Shown here: positions 15,463 to 23,872 of the stretch, piece by piece
Layout of the letters: the number at the start of each line of letters is the position of its first letter
How positions within the stretch are numbered: position 1 is the first letter of the stretch
Source of the DNA: an uncultured Veillonella sp.
Lineage (GTDB): Bacteria; Bacillota; Negativicutes; Veillonellales; Veillonellaceae
Length of the DNA: 59,040 nt
Assembly (NCBI GenBank): GCA_902478055.1
Contig: CABSJL010000006.1
Location: forward strand, 1 to 59,040
Direction: 5' to 3'
Position numbers and translations under genes: made by a program
The notes under the pieces: model-generated
What the model was told of the DNA's origin: nothing
The model's database searches: none
Seen by the model: only the letters and a program-made list of their open reading frames with translations

Positions 15463-16671
15463 ATGTTTAACTTTTATAGTGAGTTATTATTACGTTTACA
15501 GAAACAATTTGTATCCGAACATGAATCTGATTTCAAATCTATTGAGGATTTGTTAGAAGCATTTATGACTCAATATAATCGTGGTGATTTTAATAATACG
15601 ATAGAAATGAAATTACGTGATTTATATGAGGCTGCAGAAGAGGCTGATACGAATGAGAAATCAAGGAAGTTATACAATGAAATCCTTGCATTATGTCCAG
15701 ATGAAGTAGATGCTAAACGAGAACTCATAGCCCTTGAGTTACATCCAAGCTTTCAAATTTATCAGTTGAAACAGCTAGTAGAATCGTTGAAAAAACCAAA
15801 GAAAATAGATTGGAATATAATAGAGACGCGTCCTTATATGCGTTGCCTCATCGACATGGGGATGATATATTTAGAATATAATATGTATAATGATGCGATT
15901 GCCTGCTTTACGCCAGTTTTTCACGGAGACAAGCAAGATCATTCGGGATTTCTTGTGTATATGATGGTTGCTTGTTGTGGAGCTGCCAACTGGGATCGCG
16001 GCCGCAAGGTATATCAGCGATATCTTGCATGTTGCGATGATATACAAAATGCATTTAATCAGGCTCCGGATATCATGTTGCCTATGCATATGCTGTATAT
16101 TCTATTGGCTTTGCAGTGTGGTGAAAGCAAGATAGCCCATGATGTATTAGCAGATCTTGTTGATGAATATGAAGATATTGATTGGTTATTACAAGATGCA
16201 ACGCGCTGGAACGATTTTGTAGAAGATCATTTAGAGGCTATTATGTATATGGTAGACCAAGTGAGCAATATAGATTCTGACCCACGAGAATTAATAAGCT
16301 TATATACTGCTATCTCATTTTTACCAACTCAATTAGTGGATTTTGAAAGTCCATTATGGCAGACTCTATATGATGCGTATGAACGTGTTACCGGTCGAAC
16401 TGTTATAAATCGGTACTCTAATGATAGTTATATGGGAAAACGCGAGTCCGCTCATATGAGCCCCGTAGAGGTTGCTAAAGGTGGGGCTTTGCGTGGAAAT
16501 CCGGTATATGACAATATACGGTTCGGTGCACAAATTACACTTTCACAAGCCGGCCTATACACAGTAGATGATTTTAAAACAATTACTAAACAAGAAGTAT
16601 TGATGCTACCGGGCATTGGTAAAAAAACAGTGGAACAACTAGAGCATAATGGTGTTATATTTAAAGCCTAA
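15463..16671 (+). CDS. TPR-like helical protein with C-terminal RpoA-CTD-like HhH domain
   Basis: A 402-residue protein. Residues ~1-330 are helical with TPR-like repeats (RDLYEAAEEADTNEKSRKLY, then YLEYNMYNDAIACFTPV). The last ~45 residues (ITLSQAGLYTVDDFKTITKQ, then EVLMLPGIGKKTVEQLEHNG) closely follow the pattern of the C-terminal domain of RNA polymerase alpha, a helix-hairpin-helix fold that binds DNA or proteins. The start at 15463 has AAGGAGATA upstream. A linker region with KRESAHMSPVEVAKGG separates the two parts. The function is not known to me; a DNA- or transcription-linked scaffold role is a guess. Confidence 0.65.
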   Translation: MFNFYSELLLRLQKQFVSEHESDFKSIEDLLEAFMTQYNRGDFNNTIEMKLRDLYEAAEEADTNEKSRKLYNEILALCPDEVDAKRELIALELHPSFQIYQLKQLVESLKKPKKIDWNIIETRPYMRCLIDMGMIYLEYNMYNDAIACFTPVFHGDKQDHSGFLVYMMVACCGAANWDRGRKVYQRYLACCDDIQNAFNQAPDIMLPMHMLYILLALQCGESKIAHDVLADLVDEYEDIDWLLQDATRWNDFVEDHLEAIMYMVDQVSNIDSDPRELISLYTAISFLPTQLVDFESPLWQTLYDAYERVTGRTVINRYSNDSYMGKRESAHMSPVEVAKGGALRGNPVYDNIRFGAQITLSQAGLYTVDDFKTITKQEVLMLPGIGKKTVEQLEHNGVIFKA

Positions 16672-16740
16672 GATGTGACTTGAATTTAATAGCGATCCTA
16701 GGATAACGAAGGGCTATTTGTCTTTTTCATAATTAATATA

Positions 16741-16782
16741 ATCCCTTTGATGAGTATCTTGGTACTGATCAAGGGGATTTTA
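16741..16782 (+). terminator. terminator after the TPR/HhH gene
   Basis: ATCCCTTTGAT / ATCAAGGGGAT with a 16-base loop, followed by TTTT. Confidence 0.75.
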
Positions 16783-16785
16783 AAT

Positions 16786-17038
16786 TACTACAGGGTTGTA
16801 CTAATTTTTGTCCTATAACCCCATTATTACGCTAATGTTAGAGCGTTGGGCTAGTTGCTAAATAAAAGAGCTAGAAAAGCGTCTAACCACTTGCAAATGT
16901 AGTAGGCGAATACATTTACCATGACGGCTAGCCAAAACAAATAAAATAGCTGCCACAAATACGAAATAGACATCGTAATTTATGACAGCTATTTGGCAGT
17001 ACATGGTCGATCTTATAGTGTAATTATTTAGTTATATT
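16786..17038. other. gene-free stretch with inverted repeats
   Basis: AAATAGCTG (16944-16952) pairs with CAGCTATTT (16986-16994) and may end the convergent minus-strand HdeD gene. A 23-codon minus-strand ORF (16853-16924, starting MVNVFAYYICKW) is present but has no ribosome site. GGCTAG and CTAGCC copies flank it. Nothing else is recognised. Confidence 0.35.
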
Positions 17039-17554
17039 CTATTTTTTAAAAGCCTCACCGATGGAATAAATTCCGTCAAATAAGAAACCGAAGGCGATGA
17101 AATAGATAAATGCTTCACCAAAAGCGATCGGCTCGAATATAAGTAATAGGCCTAATAGTAAAAGAATTAGTGCAAGCCATTTTGCATTACGTCCCATGAG
17201 TGATACCATGCTGTCGGACTTTCTTGATTTAATGAAAATAAAGATGGCTTCAATTACCATCCAGATGCCGATTGTGCTTGGGAGTACTAATGGTAGGAAT
17301 GCAAATCCGCCGGATATTAAATAGATACCGAATAGAGCATTGATAATGCCGCTGATAAGATACCAGCCGCTACGTAATTCAGACGATAACGTAAAATAAT
17401 TTATAATAGAGCTGACCGCACTGACGAAAAAGATAATAGAAAAAAGCCAGGCAAAAGCTATGAGATTAATAACGGGATTTAAGAGTAAGAATATCCCCAG
17501 GATAATGCTTACAATACCCGATAAAATAAAGAAGAATTTACTTGAACCACTCAT
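17039..17554 (-). CDS. HdeD family membrane protein (DUF308)
   Basis: A 171-residue protein made almost entirely of six hydrophobic segments in pairs (FFFILSGIVSIILGIFLLLN, LIAFAWLFSIIFFVSAVSSI, then YLISGIINALFGIYLISGG and so on). The repeated G-x3-G-x-L/F pattern is typical of HdeD/DUF308 proteins. HdeD of enteric bacteria is linked to acid resistance at high density; the molecular role is unknown. The start at 17554 has GGAGGAAT upstream. It stands alone. Confidence 0.82.
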   Translation of the reverse strand: MSGSSKFFFILSGIVSIILGIFLLLNPVINLIAFAWLFSIIFFVSAVSSIINYFTLSSELRSGWYLISGIINALFGIYLISGGFAFLPLVLPSTIGIWMVIEAIFIFIKSRKSDSMVSLMGRNAKWLALILLLLGLLLIFEPIAFGEAFIYFIAFGFLFDGIYSIGEAFKK

Positions 17555-17594
17555 AATAATTCCTCCAATCATTGGTACTGCCTATTTACACTAT

Positions 17595-17634
17595 ACGTGA
17601 GATCATGGGGGATGACGTGAGATCATGGGGGATG
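17595..17634. repeat. tandem duplication of a 20-bp unit
   Basis: ACGTGAGATCATGGGGGATG occurs twice in direct succession, with no mismatch, between the HdeD gene and the leu promoter. It is probably a recent slippage event. Confidence 0.9.
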
Positions 17635-17686
17635 TCAAATTGTAACGATAAAACTGTGTTTTCACAAAACTCACATGTCCATCCTG

Positions 17687-17716
17687 TTGACACAGTTCTA
17701 TAGAATACCGTATAAT
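17687..17716 (+). promoter_or_regulatory. leu operon promoter
   Basis: TTGACA (17687-17692) and TATAAT (17711-17716) are both perfect consensus with an 18-bp spacer. The transcript would start near 17723, just before the T-box leader. Confidence 0.85.
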
Positions 17717-17739
17717 ACCTTTATATCTTAAATACGAGC

Positions 17740-17969
17740 TATGAATGGGTATAAAGGTTTACAAATCCTGCTTTCAGAGAGTTGCCGGTTGGTGCGAGGC
17801 AATAGAGGTTGTACGCTGACACTCTCCCGTGAGCTTTGGTGGCGAATACAGCAGTAGTCATCGACGGTGGTTCCGTTATACCCGCAACGAGTCCCAATTA
17901 GGGTGGTACCGTGTTATGAATATAACGCCCCTTTGAGCAACGACAGTTGTTCTGAGGGGCTTTTTTTTA
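17740..17969 (+). promoter_or_regulatory. T-box leader (leucine) with terminator
   Basis: The leader carries the T-box sequence AGGGTGGTACCGTG (17900-17913), the part that pairs with an uncharged tRNA end. It is followed by the competing terminator GCCCCT...AGGGGC with eight T residues (17927-17968). Stem I is seen as GAGAGTTGCC...CACTCTC. Just before its 3' side stands CTG followed by A (17816-17819), a possible Leu specifier codon. Uncharged leucine tRNA would thus allow read-through into leuACDB. The T-box call is firm; the exact specifier is inferred. Confidence 0.93.
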
Positions 17970-18063
17970 TTGTAAAAGTCTAGTAAAATTACTGATTTGA
18001 TGTATCTACGTTGGCTTCAGCCGAAATAGCGTTGAAATCGGCGATTTTACTAAACTTTCACAA
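17970..18063. mobile_element. 94-bp MITE-like palindrome inside the leu leader
   Basis: The ends TTGTAAAAGTCTAGTAAAAT and, in reverse complement, TTGTGAAAGTTTAGTAAAAT match at 18 of 20 positions. The element is flanked on both sides by TA. The interior continues the dyad with GATTT...AAATC and GGCT-TC-AGCC. Size, terminal repeats and TA duplication are as in MITEs mobilised by IS630/Tc1-type transposases. No transposase is present. It lies after the T-box terminator and 50 bases before leuA. It could instead be a normal leader hairpin. Confidence 0.5.
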
Positions 18064-18116
18064 TAGATAGATATAATACAATGTTATGTTTTATTAGTAT
18101 AGAAAAGGTGAAGATT

Positions 18117-19655
18117 ATGGATCAAAATCGCGTATATTTCTTCGATACAACCCTTCGTGATGGGGAACAAACACCAGGTGTATCTTTACAAACTCCTGAA
18201 AAAATTGAAATTGCGAAAGGCCTAGTACGCCTCGGCATCGACGTAATCGAGGCTGGTTTCCCAGCAGCATCCCCTGGGGATTTTGAAGCAGTACAAACGA
18301 TTGCACGCGAAGTGAAAGGCGCAACAATTTGTGCGTTGGCACGTGCTAATGAAAAGGACGTACAAAAAGCGATTGATGCATTGAAAGATGCGGAACGTAG
18401 CCGTTTACATGTGTTCATTGCTATTTCCGAACTTCATATGGAATATAAATTAAAAATGACTCGCCAAGAGGTATTGGATAAGGTTAAATCTGTATTGGCA
18501 TATGCAAAAGGTAAGGTTGATGAAATCGAGTTCTCCGGTGAAGATGCGGCACGCTCTGATTTAGATTTCGCATGCCAAGTATTTGGTGTTGCCATTGCTG
18601 GTGGTGCAACAATTATTAATGTACCAGATACAGTAGGTTACATGAACCCTAATGAGTTCGGTGATAAAATCCGCTACATTAAAGAACATACACCAGGCAT
18701 TGAAAATGCAATTATCTCCGTTCACTGCCATGATGACTTAGGTCTTGCTAATGCAAATACGTTAGCTGCTATTAAAGCAGGTGCACGCCAAGTAGAAGGC
18801 ACAATTAATGGCCTAGGCGAACGGGCTGGTAATGTAGCGATTGAAGAAGTTGTAATGGCTCTTAAAACGCGCCATGATTACTTCGGCGACCTTCAAGTGA
18901 ACATCGATACAAAACAATTTACGAAAGTATCTAAGCTTGTGAGCCGTTTAACAGGTGTTGTAGTTCCTCCAAATAAAGCAATCGTGGGTTCCAATGCGTT
19001 TGCTCATGAGTCTGGTATTCATCAACATGGCATGATGAGCAATCCTGAAACATATGAAATCATGACTCCTGAGTCCGTAGGGGCTGAAAAAACAGACCTC
19101 GTATTGGGTAAACACTCTGGCCGTCATGCCTTTGCTGATCATTTGGCAAAACTTGGTTTCCAATCTTTCACAGAAGAGAAAATCAACGACCTCTTCGCTA
19201 AATTCAAAGAATTGGCAGACCGTAAAAAACAAGTATACGATGATGATATTATCGCTCTTGTAGTAGATAACTTACATCATAAAAAAGCATTTGAGCTCGT
19301 GGCTCAATACTACAAATTAGGTGAAAAAGGCTACGCATACGCTGACGTTCGCCTCATGACCCCAGAAGGCGAGAAAGCAGATGCTGCCGTAGGTGATGGT
19401 CCAGTAGACGCATCCCTTAAAGCGGTTGAACGTGTGGTTGGCTTGCCAATTAGTTTGAAAGATTACCAAATCCGCGCTATTACAGCAGGTAAAGATGCCC
19501 TTGGGGAAGCAACCCTTAAGGTAGAATATAACGGTCGCTTGTACCATGGTCGTGGTATTAGCACCGATATCGTTAAATCAAGTGTAAATGCATATATTAA
19601 TGCAGTAAACTCAGTATTCCTAGCTATGGAGCTAGAACAAGAGGAGGAAAAATAA
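18117..19655 (+). CDS. leuA: 2-isopropylmalate synthase
   Basis: A 512-residue enzyme. It condenses acetyl-CoA with 2-oxoisovalerate, the committed step of leucine synthesis. The N-terminal TIM barrel begins with FFDTTLRDGEQTPGVSL and contains the metal-binding HCHDDLGLANANTLAA. NAFAHESGIHQHG follows, and the C-terminal ~120 residues (DAAVGDGPVDASLKAVERVV onward) are the LeuA dimer domain that binds leucine for feedback inhibition. Length is usual for the bacterial type. The start at 18117 has AAAAGGTGAAG upstream; an in-frame start at 18081 has none. It leads leuACDB under the T-box. Confidence 0.95.
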   Translation: MDQNRVYFFDTTLRDGEQTPGVSLQTPEKIEIAKGLVRLGIDVIEAGFPAASPGDFEAVQTIAREVKGATICALARANEKDVQKAIDALKDAERSRLHVFIAISELHMEYKLKMTRQEVLDKVKSVLAYAKGKVDEIEFSGEDAARSDLDFACQVFGVAIAGGATIINVPDTVGYMNPNEFGDKIRYIKEHTPGIENAIISVHCHDDLGLANANTLAAIKAGARQVEGTINGLGERAGNVAIEEVVMALKTRHDYFGDLQVNIDTKQFTKVSKLVSRLTGVVVPPNKAIVGSNAFAHESGIHQHGMMSNPETYEIMTPESVGAEKTDLVLGKHSGRHAFADHLAKLGFQSFTEEKINDLFAKFKELADRKKQVYDDDIIALVVDNLHHKKAFELVAQYYKLGEKGYAYADVRLMTPEGEKADAAVGDGPVDASLKAVERVVGLPISLKDYQIRAITAGKDALGEATLKVEYNGRLYHGRGISTDIVKSSVNAYINAVNSVFLAMELEQEEEK

Positions 19656-19656
19656 T

Positions 19657-20916
19657 ATGGGTATGACCATTACTGAAAAGAATATGGCTCGCCACGCGGG
19701 TCTTGATGTTGTAAAACCGGGCCAAATTATCGAATGTCATTTGGATGCGGTATTGATGAACGACATCACATTCCCACCAGCGCGTAAAGAGTTCTTAAAA
19801 ATCGGCAAACCTGTATTTGACCGTCATAAAATCTACTTGGTGCCTGACCATTTCACACCAAACAAAGATATTCAATCTGCTACACAAGCGAAAGTCATGC
19901 GCGATTTCGTACGCGAACATGGCATTACAAACTACTTTGAAGTAGGTAGAATGGGTATCGAGCACGTTATTTTGCCAGAAAAAGGCCTTATCGGCCCTGG
20001 GGAAATGATGATCGGTGCTGACTCCCATACTTGTACATATGGTGCAGTAAACGCATTCTCCACAGGCGTAGGCTCCACTGATGCGGGCGTAGCTATGGCA
20101 GAAGGTAAAACTTGGTTCAAAGTGCCTGAAACTATTAAGGTTGAACTTATCGGCAAACCTAACAAATGGGTAACTGGTAAAGACGTAATCCTTGATTTAA
20201 TCGGTAAAATCGGCGTAGACGGCGCTCGTTACATGGCCCTTGAATTCTCTGGTGAAGGCGTACAACACATGACTATGGCTGACCGCCTTACAATCTGTAA
20301 CATGGCTATCGAAGCTGGCGGTAAATGTGGCGTATTCCCATATGATGAAATTACTGAAGCATACATCAAAGGTCGCGTAAATCGTCCTGTAGAACCAATT
20401 AATCCAGACCCTGATGCAGTATATGCCCAAACAATTACAATTGACTTGTCCAAATTGCAACCGGTGGTAGCATTCCCTCACTTGCCATCCAATACACATT
20501 ACATCAACGAAATCGATAAAGATATTAAAATTGACCAAGTTATCATCGGTTCTTGTACAAATGGCCGTTACGAAGACTTGGTGGCAGCTGCAGAGATCTT
20601 CAAAGGTCGCAAAGTAGCTCCATTCGTTCGTTGTATCGTAATCCCTGGTTCCCAAGATGTATACGATCAAGCTATGAAAGATGGCTTGTTAGACATCTTC
20701 ATTCAAGCTGACTGCGCTGTGTCCACGCCAACATGTGGTCCATGCCTCGGTGGTTACATGGGTATCATGGCTGAAGGGGAACGTACAGTTTCCACTACAA
20801 ATCGTAACTTCCGTGGTCGTATGGGTCACGTTGATTCTGAAGTATATTTGGCAAGCCCTTACGTGGCGGCAGCAAGTGCTGTATTAGGCCGCATTGCAGG
20901 CCCTGAGGAGGTTTAA
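19657..20916 (+). CDS. leuC: 3-isopropylmalate dehydratase, large subunit
   Basis: A 419-residue aconitase-family protein that with LeuD isomerises 2- to 3-isopropylmalate. The three Fe-S cysteines lie in IIGSCTNGRYEDL and in TPTCGPCLGG. The substrate motif GADSHTCTYGA is present. At ~420 residues it belongs to the shorter class rather than the ~465-residue enterobacterial type. The ribosome site GAGGAGGAAAA overlaps the end of leuA, one base away, so translation is probably coupled. Confidence 0.95.
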   Translation: MGMTITEKNMARHAGLDVVKPGQIIECHLDAVLMNDITFPPARKEFLKIGKPVFDRHKIYLVPDHFTPNKDIQSATQAKVMRDFVREHGITNYFEVGRMGIEHVILPEKGLIGPGEMMIGADSHTCTYGAVNAFSTGVGSTDAGVAMAEGKTWFKVPETIKVELIGKPNKWVTGKDVILDLIGKIGVDGARYMALEFSGEGVQHMTMADRLTICNMAIEAGGKCGVFPYDEITEAYIKGRVNRPVEPINPDPDAVYAQTITIDLSKLQPVVAFPHLPSNTHYINEIDKDIKIDQVIIGSCTNGRYEDLVAAAEIFKGRKVAPFVRCIVIPGSQDVYDQAMKDGLLDIFIQADCAVSTPTCGPCLGGYMGIMAEGERTVSTTNRNFRGRMGHVDSEVYLASPYVAAASAVLGRIAGPEEV

Positions 20917-20917
20917 T

Positions 20918-21409
20918 ATGGATTTTGAAAGCAAAAAAATCTGGCGCTACGGCGACGATGTAGATACAGACGTAATCATTCCAGCTCGTTACTTGGCAAT
21001 TGCTGATTGGAACGAATTGGCAGAACATGCGATGGAAGATATTGATACAACTTTTGCACCTAATGTGAAAGCTGGCGAAATCATGGTAGCAGGCAAAAAC
21101 TTTGGTTGTGGTTCCTCTCGTGAACACGCACCAGGCGTTATCAAAGCAAAAGGCGTACCTGTTATCATTGCACACTCCTTTGCACGTATTTTCTTCCGTA
21201 ATGCTATCAACATCGGTTTACCTGTAATTGAAATCGGTGAACAAGTTGATCGTATCGACGCAGGCGATGCTATCGGCGTAGACTTGTCTAAAGGTATCGT
21301 GTACAACTTGACTAAAAACGAACAATACCAAGGGACTGAGTTGCCACAATTCATTCAAGATATTGCGGCAGCTGGTGGTCTTGTGAACTTTGCGAAAAAC
21401 CGTAAATAA
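20918..21409 (+). CDS. leuD: 3-isopropylmalate dehydratase, small subunit
   Basis: A 163-residue swivel-domain subunit of isopropylmalate isomerase. DDVDTDVIIPARYL at the N-terminus and the conserved GKNFGCGSSREHAPGVI loop are diagnostic. It is the short form that pairs with the short LeuC. I use the ATG at 20918, after GAGGAGGTTTAAT; the ORF runs further upstream but inside leuC. One base separates it from the leuC stop. Confidence 0.95.
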   Translation: MDFESKKIWRYGDDVDTDVIIPARYLAIADWNELAEHAMEDIDTTFAPNVKAGEIMVAGKNFGCGSSREHAPGVIKAKGVPVIIAHSFARIFFRNAINIGLPVIEIGEQVDRIDAGDAIGVDLSKGIVYNLTKNEQYQGTELPQFIQDIAAAGGLVNFAKNRK

Positions 21410-21436
21410 GGGTTTACTATATATTGGAGAGGTAAT

Positions 21437-22507
21437 ATGAGCGAAAAGAATATCGTATTGATTCCTGGTGATGGTATCGGTACTGAGATTATTGCTGCAG
21501 CGAAGGCTGTATGTGATGTGGCTTTTGAGAAAGCCGGTGTAAAGGTTAATTGGATTGATAAAAAAGCGGGCGGTGCGTCTATTGATGCATACGGTGTGCC
21601 TTTGACTGAGGATACGATTGAGGCTTGTAAAGCTGCTGATGCTGTATTGCTTGGTGCTGTAGGCGGTCCTAAATGGGATAATGTAGATCCTTCTATCCGT
21701 CCTGAAAAAGCAATTCTTGGTCTTCGTAAGGAGCTTGGTTTGTTCTGTAACTTGCGTCCTGTAAAAATCTATCCATCTTTGCAAGAGTATTCTCCTCTTA
21801 AAAAGGAACTTGTACAAGATGTAGATTTCGTTATCGTTCGTGAGTTGACTGGCGGTATTTACTTCGGTGAACGCGAAGAGGCACAAGGCGAAGGTGCTAA
21901 CGAGTTTGCTTGGGATAAAGAAACTTACAGCCGTTACGAAGTAGAGCGCATCATGGATATCGCTATGGAAACAGCTCGCAAACGTAATAAAAAGGTTGTA
22001 TCTGTAGATAAAGCAAATGTATTGGCTTCTTCTCGTTTGTGGCGTAAAATCGCTCAAGAGAAAGCGGCAGCTAATCCAGATATCGCAACAGATTACTTCT
22101 ACGTAGATAACACAGCGATGCAACTTGTTGTAAATCCTGCACAATTCGACGTTATCGTTACAACAAACTTGTTCGGCGATATCTTGTCTGACGAAGGCGC
22201 TGTTATTTCTGGTTCTATCGGGCTTTTACCATCTGCATCCATGGGTACTGGCACAGCGTTGTACGAGCCAATCCACGGTTCTGCACCAGATATTATGGGT
22301 CAAAACTTGGCGAACCCATTGGGCACCATCTTGTCCGCAGCTATGATGTGCCGTCACTCTCTTGATTTACCTCAAGTGGCTGATGCAATTGAAAAAGCTG
22401 TTGAACAAGTACTCGTTGATGGTTATCGCACAGGCGATATCTACCGCGAAGGCTTGAAACGCGTAGGTACCACAGAAATGGCGCAAGCCGTAATCGAACG
22501 TTTATAA
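21437..22507 (+). CDS. leuB: 3-isopropylmalate dehydrogenase
   Basis: A 356-residue NAD-dependent oxidative decarboxylase, last gene of the leucine operon. PGDGIGTEI opens it. The substrate loop is RELTGGIYFGEREE, and NLFGDILSDEGAVISGSIG supplies the Mg-binding Asp residues. The cofactor loop is EPIHGSAPDIMGQNLANP. The ribosome site is GGAGAGG. The order A-C-D-B with this short spacing and a following terminator makes a complete leucine operon. Confidence 0.96.
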   Translation: MSEKNIVLIPGDGIGTEIIAAAKAVCDVAFEKAGVKVNWIDKKAGGASIDAYGVPLTEDTIEACKAADAVLLGAVGGPKWDNVDPSIRPEKAILGLRKELGLFCNLRPVKIYPSLQEYSPLKKELVQDVDFVIVRELTGGIYFGEREEAQGEGANEFAWDKETYSRYEVERIMDIAMETARKRNKKVVSVDKANVLASSRLWRKIAQEKAAANPDIATDYFYVDNTAMQLVVNPAQFDVIVTTNLFGDILSDEGAVISGSIGLLPSASMGTGTALYEPIHGSAPDIMGQNLANPLGTILSAAMMCRHSLDLPQVADAIEKAVEQVLVDGYRTGDIYREGLKRVGTTEMAQAVIERL

Positions 22508-22539
22508 TAGGTGCGATTGAGTGCGTACTTATGTATTGA

Positions 22540-22568
22540 AGAGAGGGTAGTAAGGCCCTCTCTTTTTT
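22540..22568 (+). terminator. terminator of the leu operon
   Basis: AGAGAGGG / CCCTCTCT with an 8-base loop and a six-T run. Confidence 0.9.
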
Positions 22569-22580
22569 GTGGGAGGCGTT

Positions 22581-22910
22581 ATGTTACCTTATTTTTTACT
22601 AGCTTTATCCATAGGGCTTGAGCTATTTGCAACGACCATGTTGAAAGCATCTGATGGTTTTACGCGGCCTTTACAGACTGTTGCCTGCGTATGTGGCTAT
22701 GTAGGATCTTTCTATACATTGACGCATGTACTGAAATATATTCCACTCAGTGTTACCTATGCTACCTGGTCTGGCGTAGGCCTCGTGGTGACAGCACTCA
22801 TTTCTGTTTTTATCTTTAGTGAGGGCTATAATATGTACACCATTTTAGGGATAGGTCTTATTGTAGTTGGTGTTGTCATCCTTAACTTGTGGGGAAACGT
22901 AGGTCACTAA
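22581..22910 (+). CDS. SMR family small multidrug transporter
   Basis: A 109-residue protein with four membrane helices. The first carries the essential Glu of the family (LALSIGLELFATTMLKAS). The third shows YATWSGVGLVVTALISVF, the usual SMR signature. Such proteins work as antiparallel dimers exchanging protons for cationic drugs or guanidinium. QacC/EmrE-like export is likely; the substrate is unknown. The ATG at 22581 has GGGAGG upstream. Confidence 0.9.
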   Translation: MLPYFLLALSIGLELFATTMLKASDGFTRPLQTVACVCGYVGSFYTLTHVLKYIPLSVTYATWSGVGLVVTALISVFIFSEGYNMYTILGIGLIVVGVVILNLWGNVGH

Positions 22911-23010
22911 TCTATAAGTCTGTTAACGTAGCCATTAATTAGATCGGTCTTATATTATAATTACCATAATCATATTGTTAGATGAGAGAAGAGCTAATAA
23001 GGAGGCCTTT

Positions 23011-23550
23011 ATGAATTCTTCCATGTATCGAAATTTAACCATTACTGCGTTGTTGATGGCATTAGCCATCATGATTCCTATTATGATGCCTCTGAAAGTT
23101 GTCATTCCACCGGCTTCGTATACACTAGCGAGTCACGTGCCTATATTCCTAGCCATGTTCTTGTCCCGTAAGATGGCTGCTTGTGTTGTTATCGGCTCTA
23201 CGCTAGGTTTCTTTGTAGCTGGCTTTCCTATCGTTATCGTTATGCGCGCTGCCTCTCATATCATCTTTGCCTTGATGGGTGCTTATTATATTAAACACCA
23301 TCCAGGTGTATTAACAGGGGCGTTATCTTTCGCTGCATTTAACCTTGTCTGTGCCATTATTCACGCCATTGGTGAAGTGCTTGCGTGTCTATTATTCTAT
23401 ACGACAACTACGATACCGAATATCGATCTAATTTATGTCGTATTCGTTCTAGTAGGCGGCGGTACTATCGTTCATAGCATGGTTGATGGATATATTGCGT
23501 TATATATCTATAAAGCAATTCCAGGATTATCTAAGCCTGAGAATAAATAA
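23011..23550 (+). CDS. predicted ECF transporter S component
   Basis: A 179-residue protein with about five to six membrane segments (LTITALLMALAIMIPIMMPL, then FLAMFLSRKMAACVVIGSTL and further). The pattern, with an N-terminal ALLMALAI helix and a mid-protein GxxxGFF segment, is that of S components that bind vitamins for ECF transporters. There are no ATPase genes beside it, so it would use a shared ECF module. The ligand cannot be told. The start at 23011 has AAGGAGG upstream; the in-frame start at 22975 has none. Confidence 0.65.
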   Translation: MNSSMYRNLTITALLMALAIMIPIMMPLKVVIPPASYTLASHVPIFLAMFLSRKMAACVVIGSTLGFFVAGFPIVIVMRAASHIIFALMGAYYIKHHPGVLTGALSFAAFNLVCAIIHAIGEVLACLLFYTTTTIPNIDLIYVVFVLVGGGTIVHSMVDGYIALYIYKAIPGLSKPENK

Positions 23551-23618
23551 TAGGACGTTATCCTAGCTTATCTAAGCTAGATAATAAACAACCTGCTATT
23601 AAAACTGCATATGCTCGT

Positions 23619-23684
23619 AACCACTCATAGGAAATTTATTGTACGCTAATGTATAGAATTTGATTACCCATGAGTGGTTTTTTA
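23619..23684 (+). terminator. terminator after the S component gene
   Basis: AACCACTCAT (23619-23628) pairs with ATGAGTGGTT (23670-23679) around a 41-base loop, followed by TTTT. The large loop is unusual. Confidence 0.6.
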
Positions 23685-23836
23685 GAATAATTATCAAATC
23701 TGTACCTACAGATACAGACTTAACTATGCGATATGGTTATAATAAAACCATAGTTAATGACCGAGTTGTGATATATGCATAGGTACATAGATAGGTACAT
23801 ATACACAGATACCACATAGGCCATACATATTGTTAA

Positions 23837-23855
23837 TTGTGAAAGACTTTCACAA
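23837..23855. promoter_or_regulatory. perfect palindrome before the flavodiiron gene
   Basis: TTGTGAAAGACTTTCACAA is a 19-bp perfect dyad that ends a few bases before the ribosome site ATGGAGG. As DNA it could be an operator; as RNA it forms a hairpin next to the ribosome site. The TGTGAAAG half-site also occurs in the palindrome at 6508-6522 and at the right end of the MITE-like element. Confidence 0.55.
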
Positions 23856-23872
23856 GAATTATGGAGGTTATT

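Noticed and set aside
16853..16924. Small minus-strand peptide MVNVFAYYICKW... as another type I toxin
   Set aside because: It has no ribosome site and no recognisable antisense partner; only length and some hydrophobicity speak for it.
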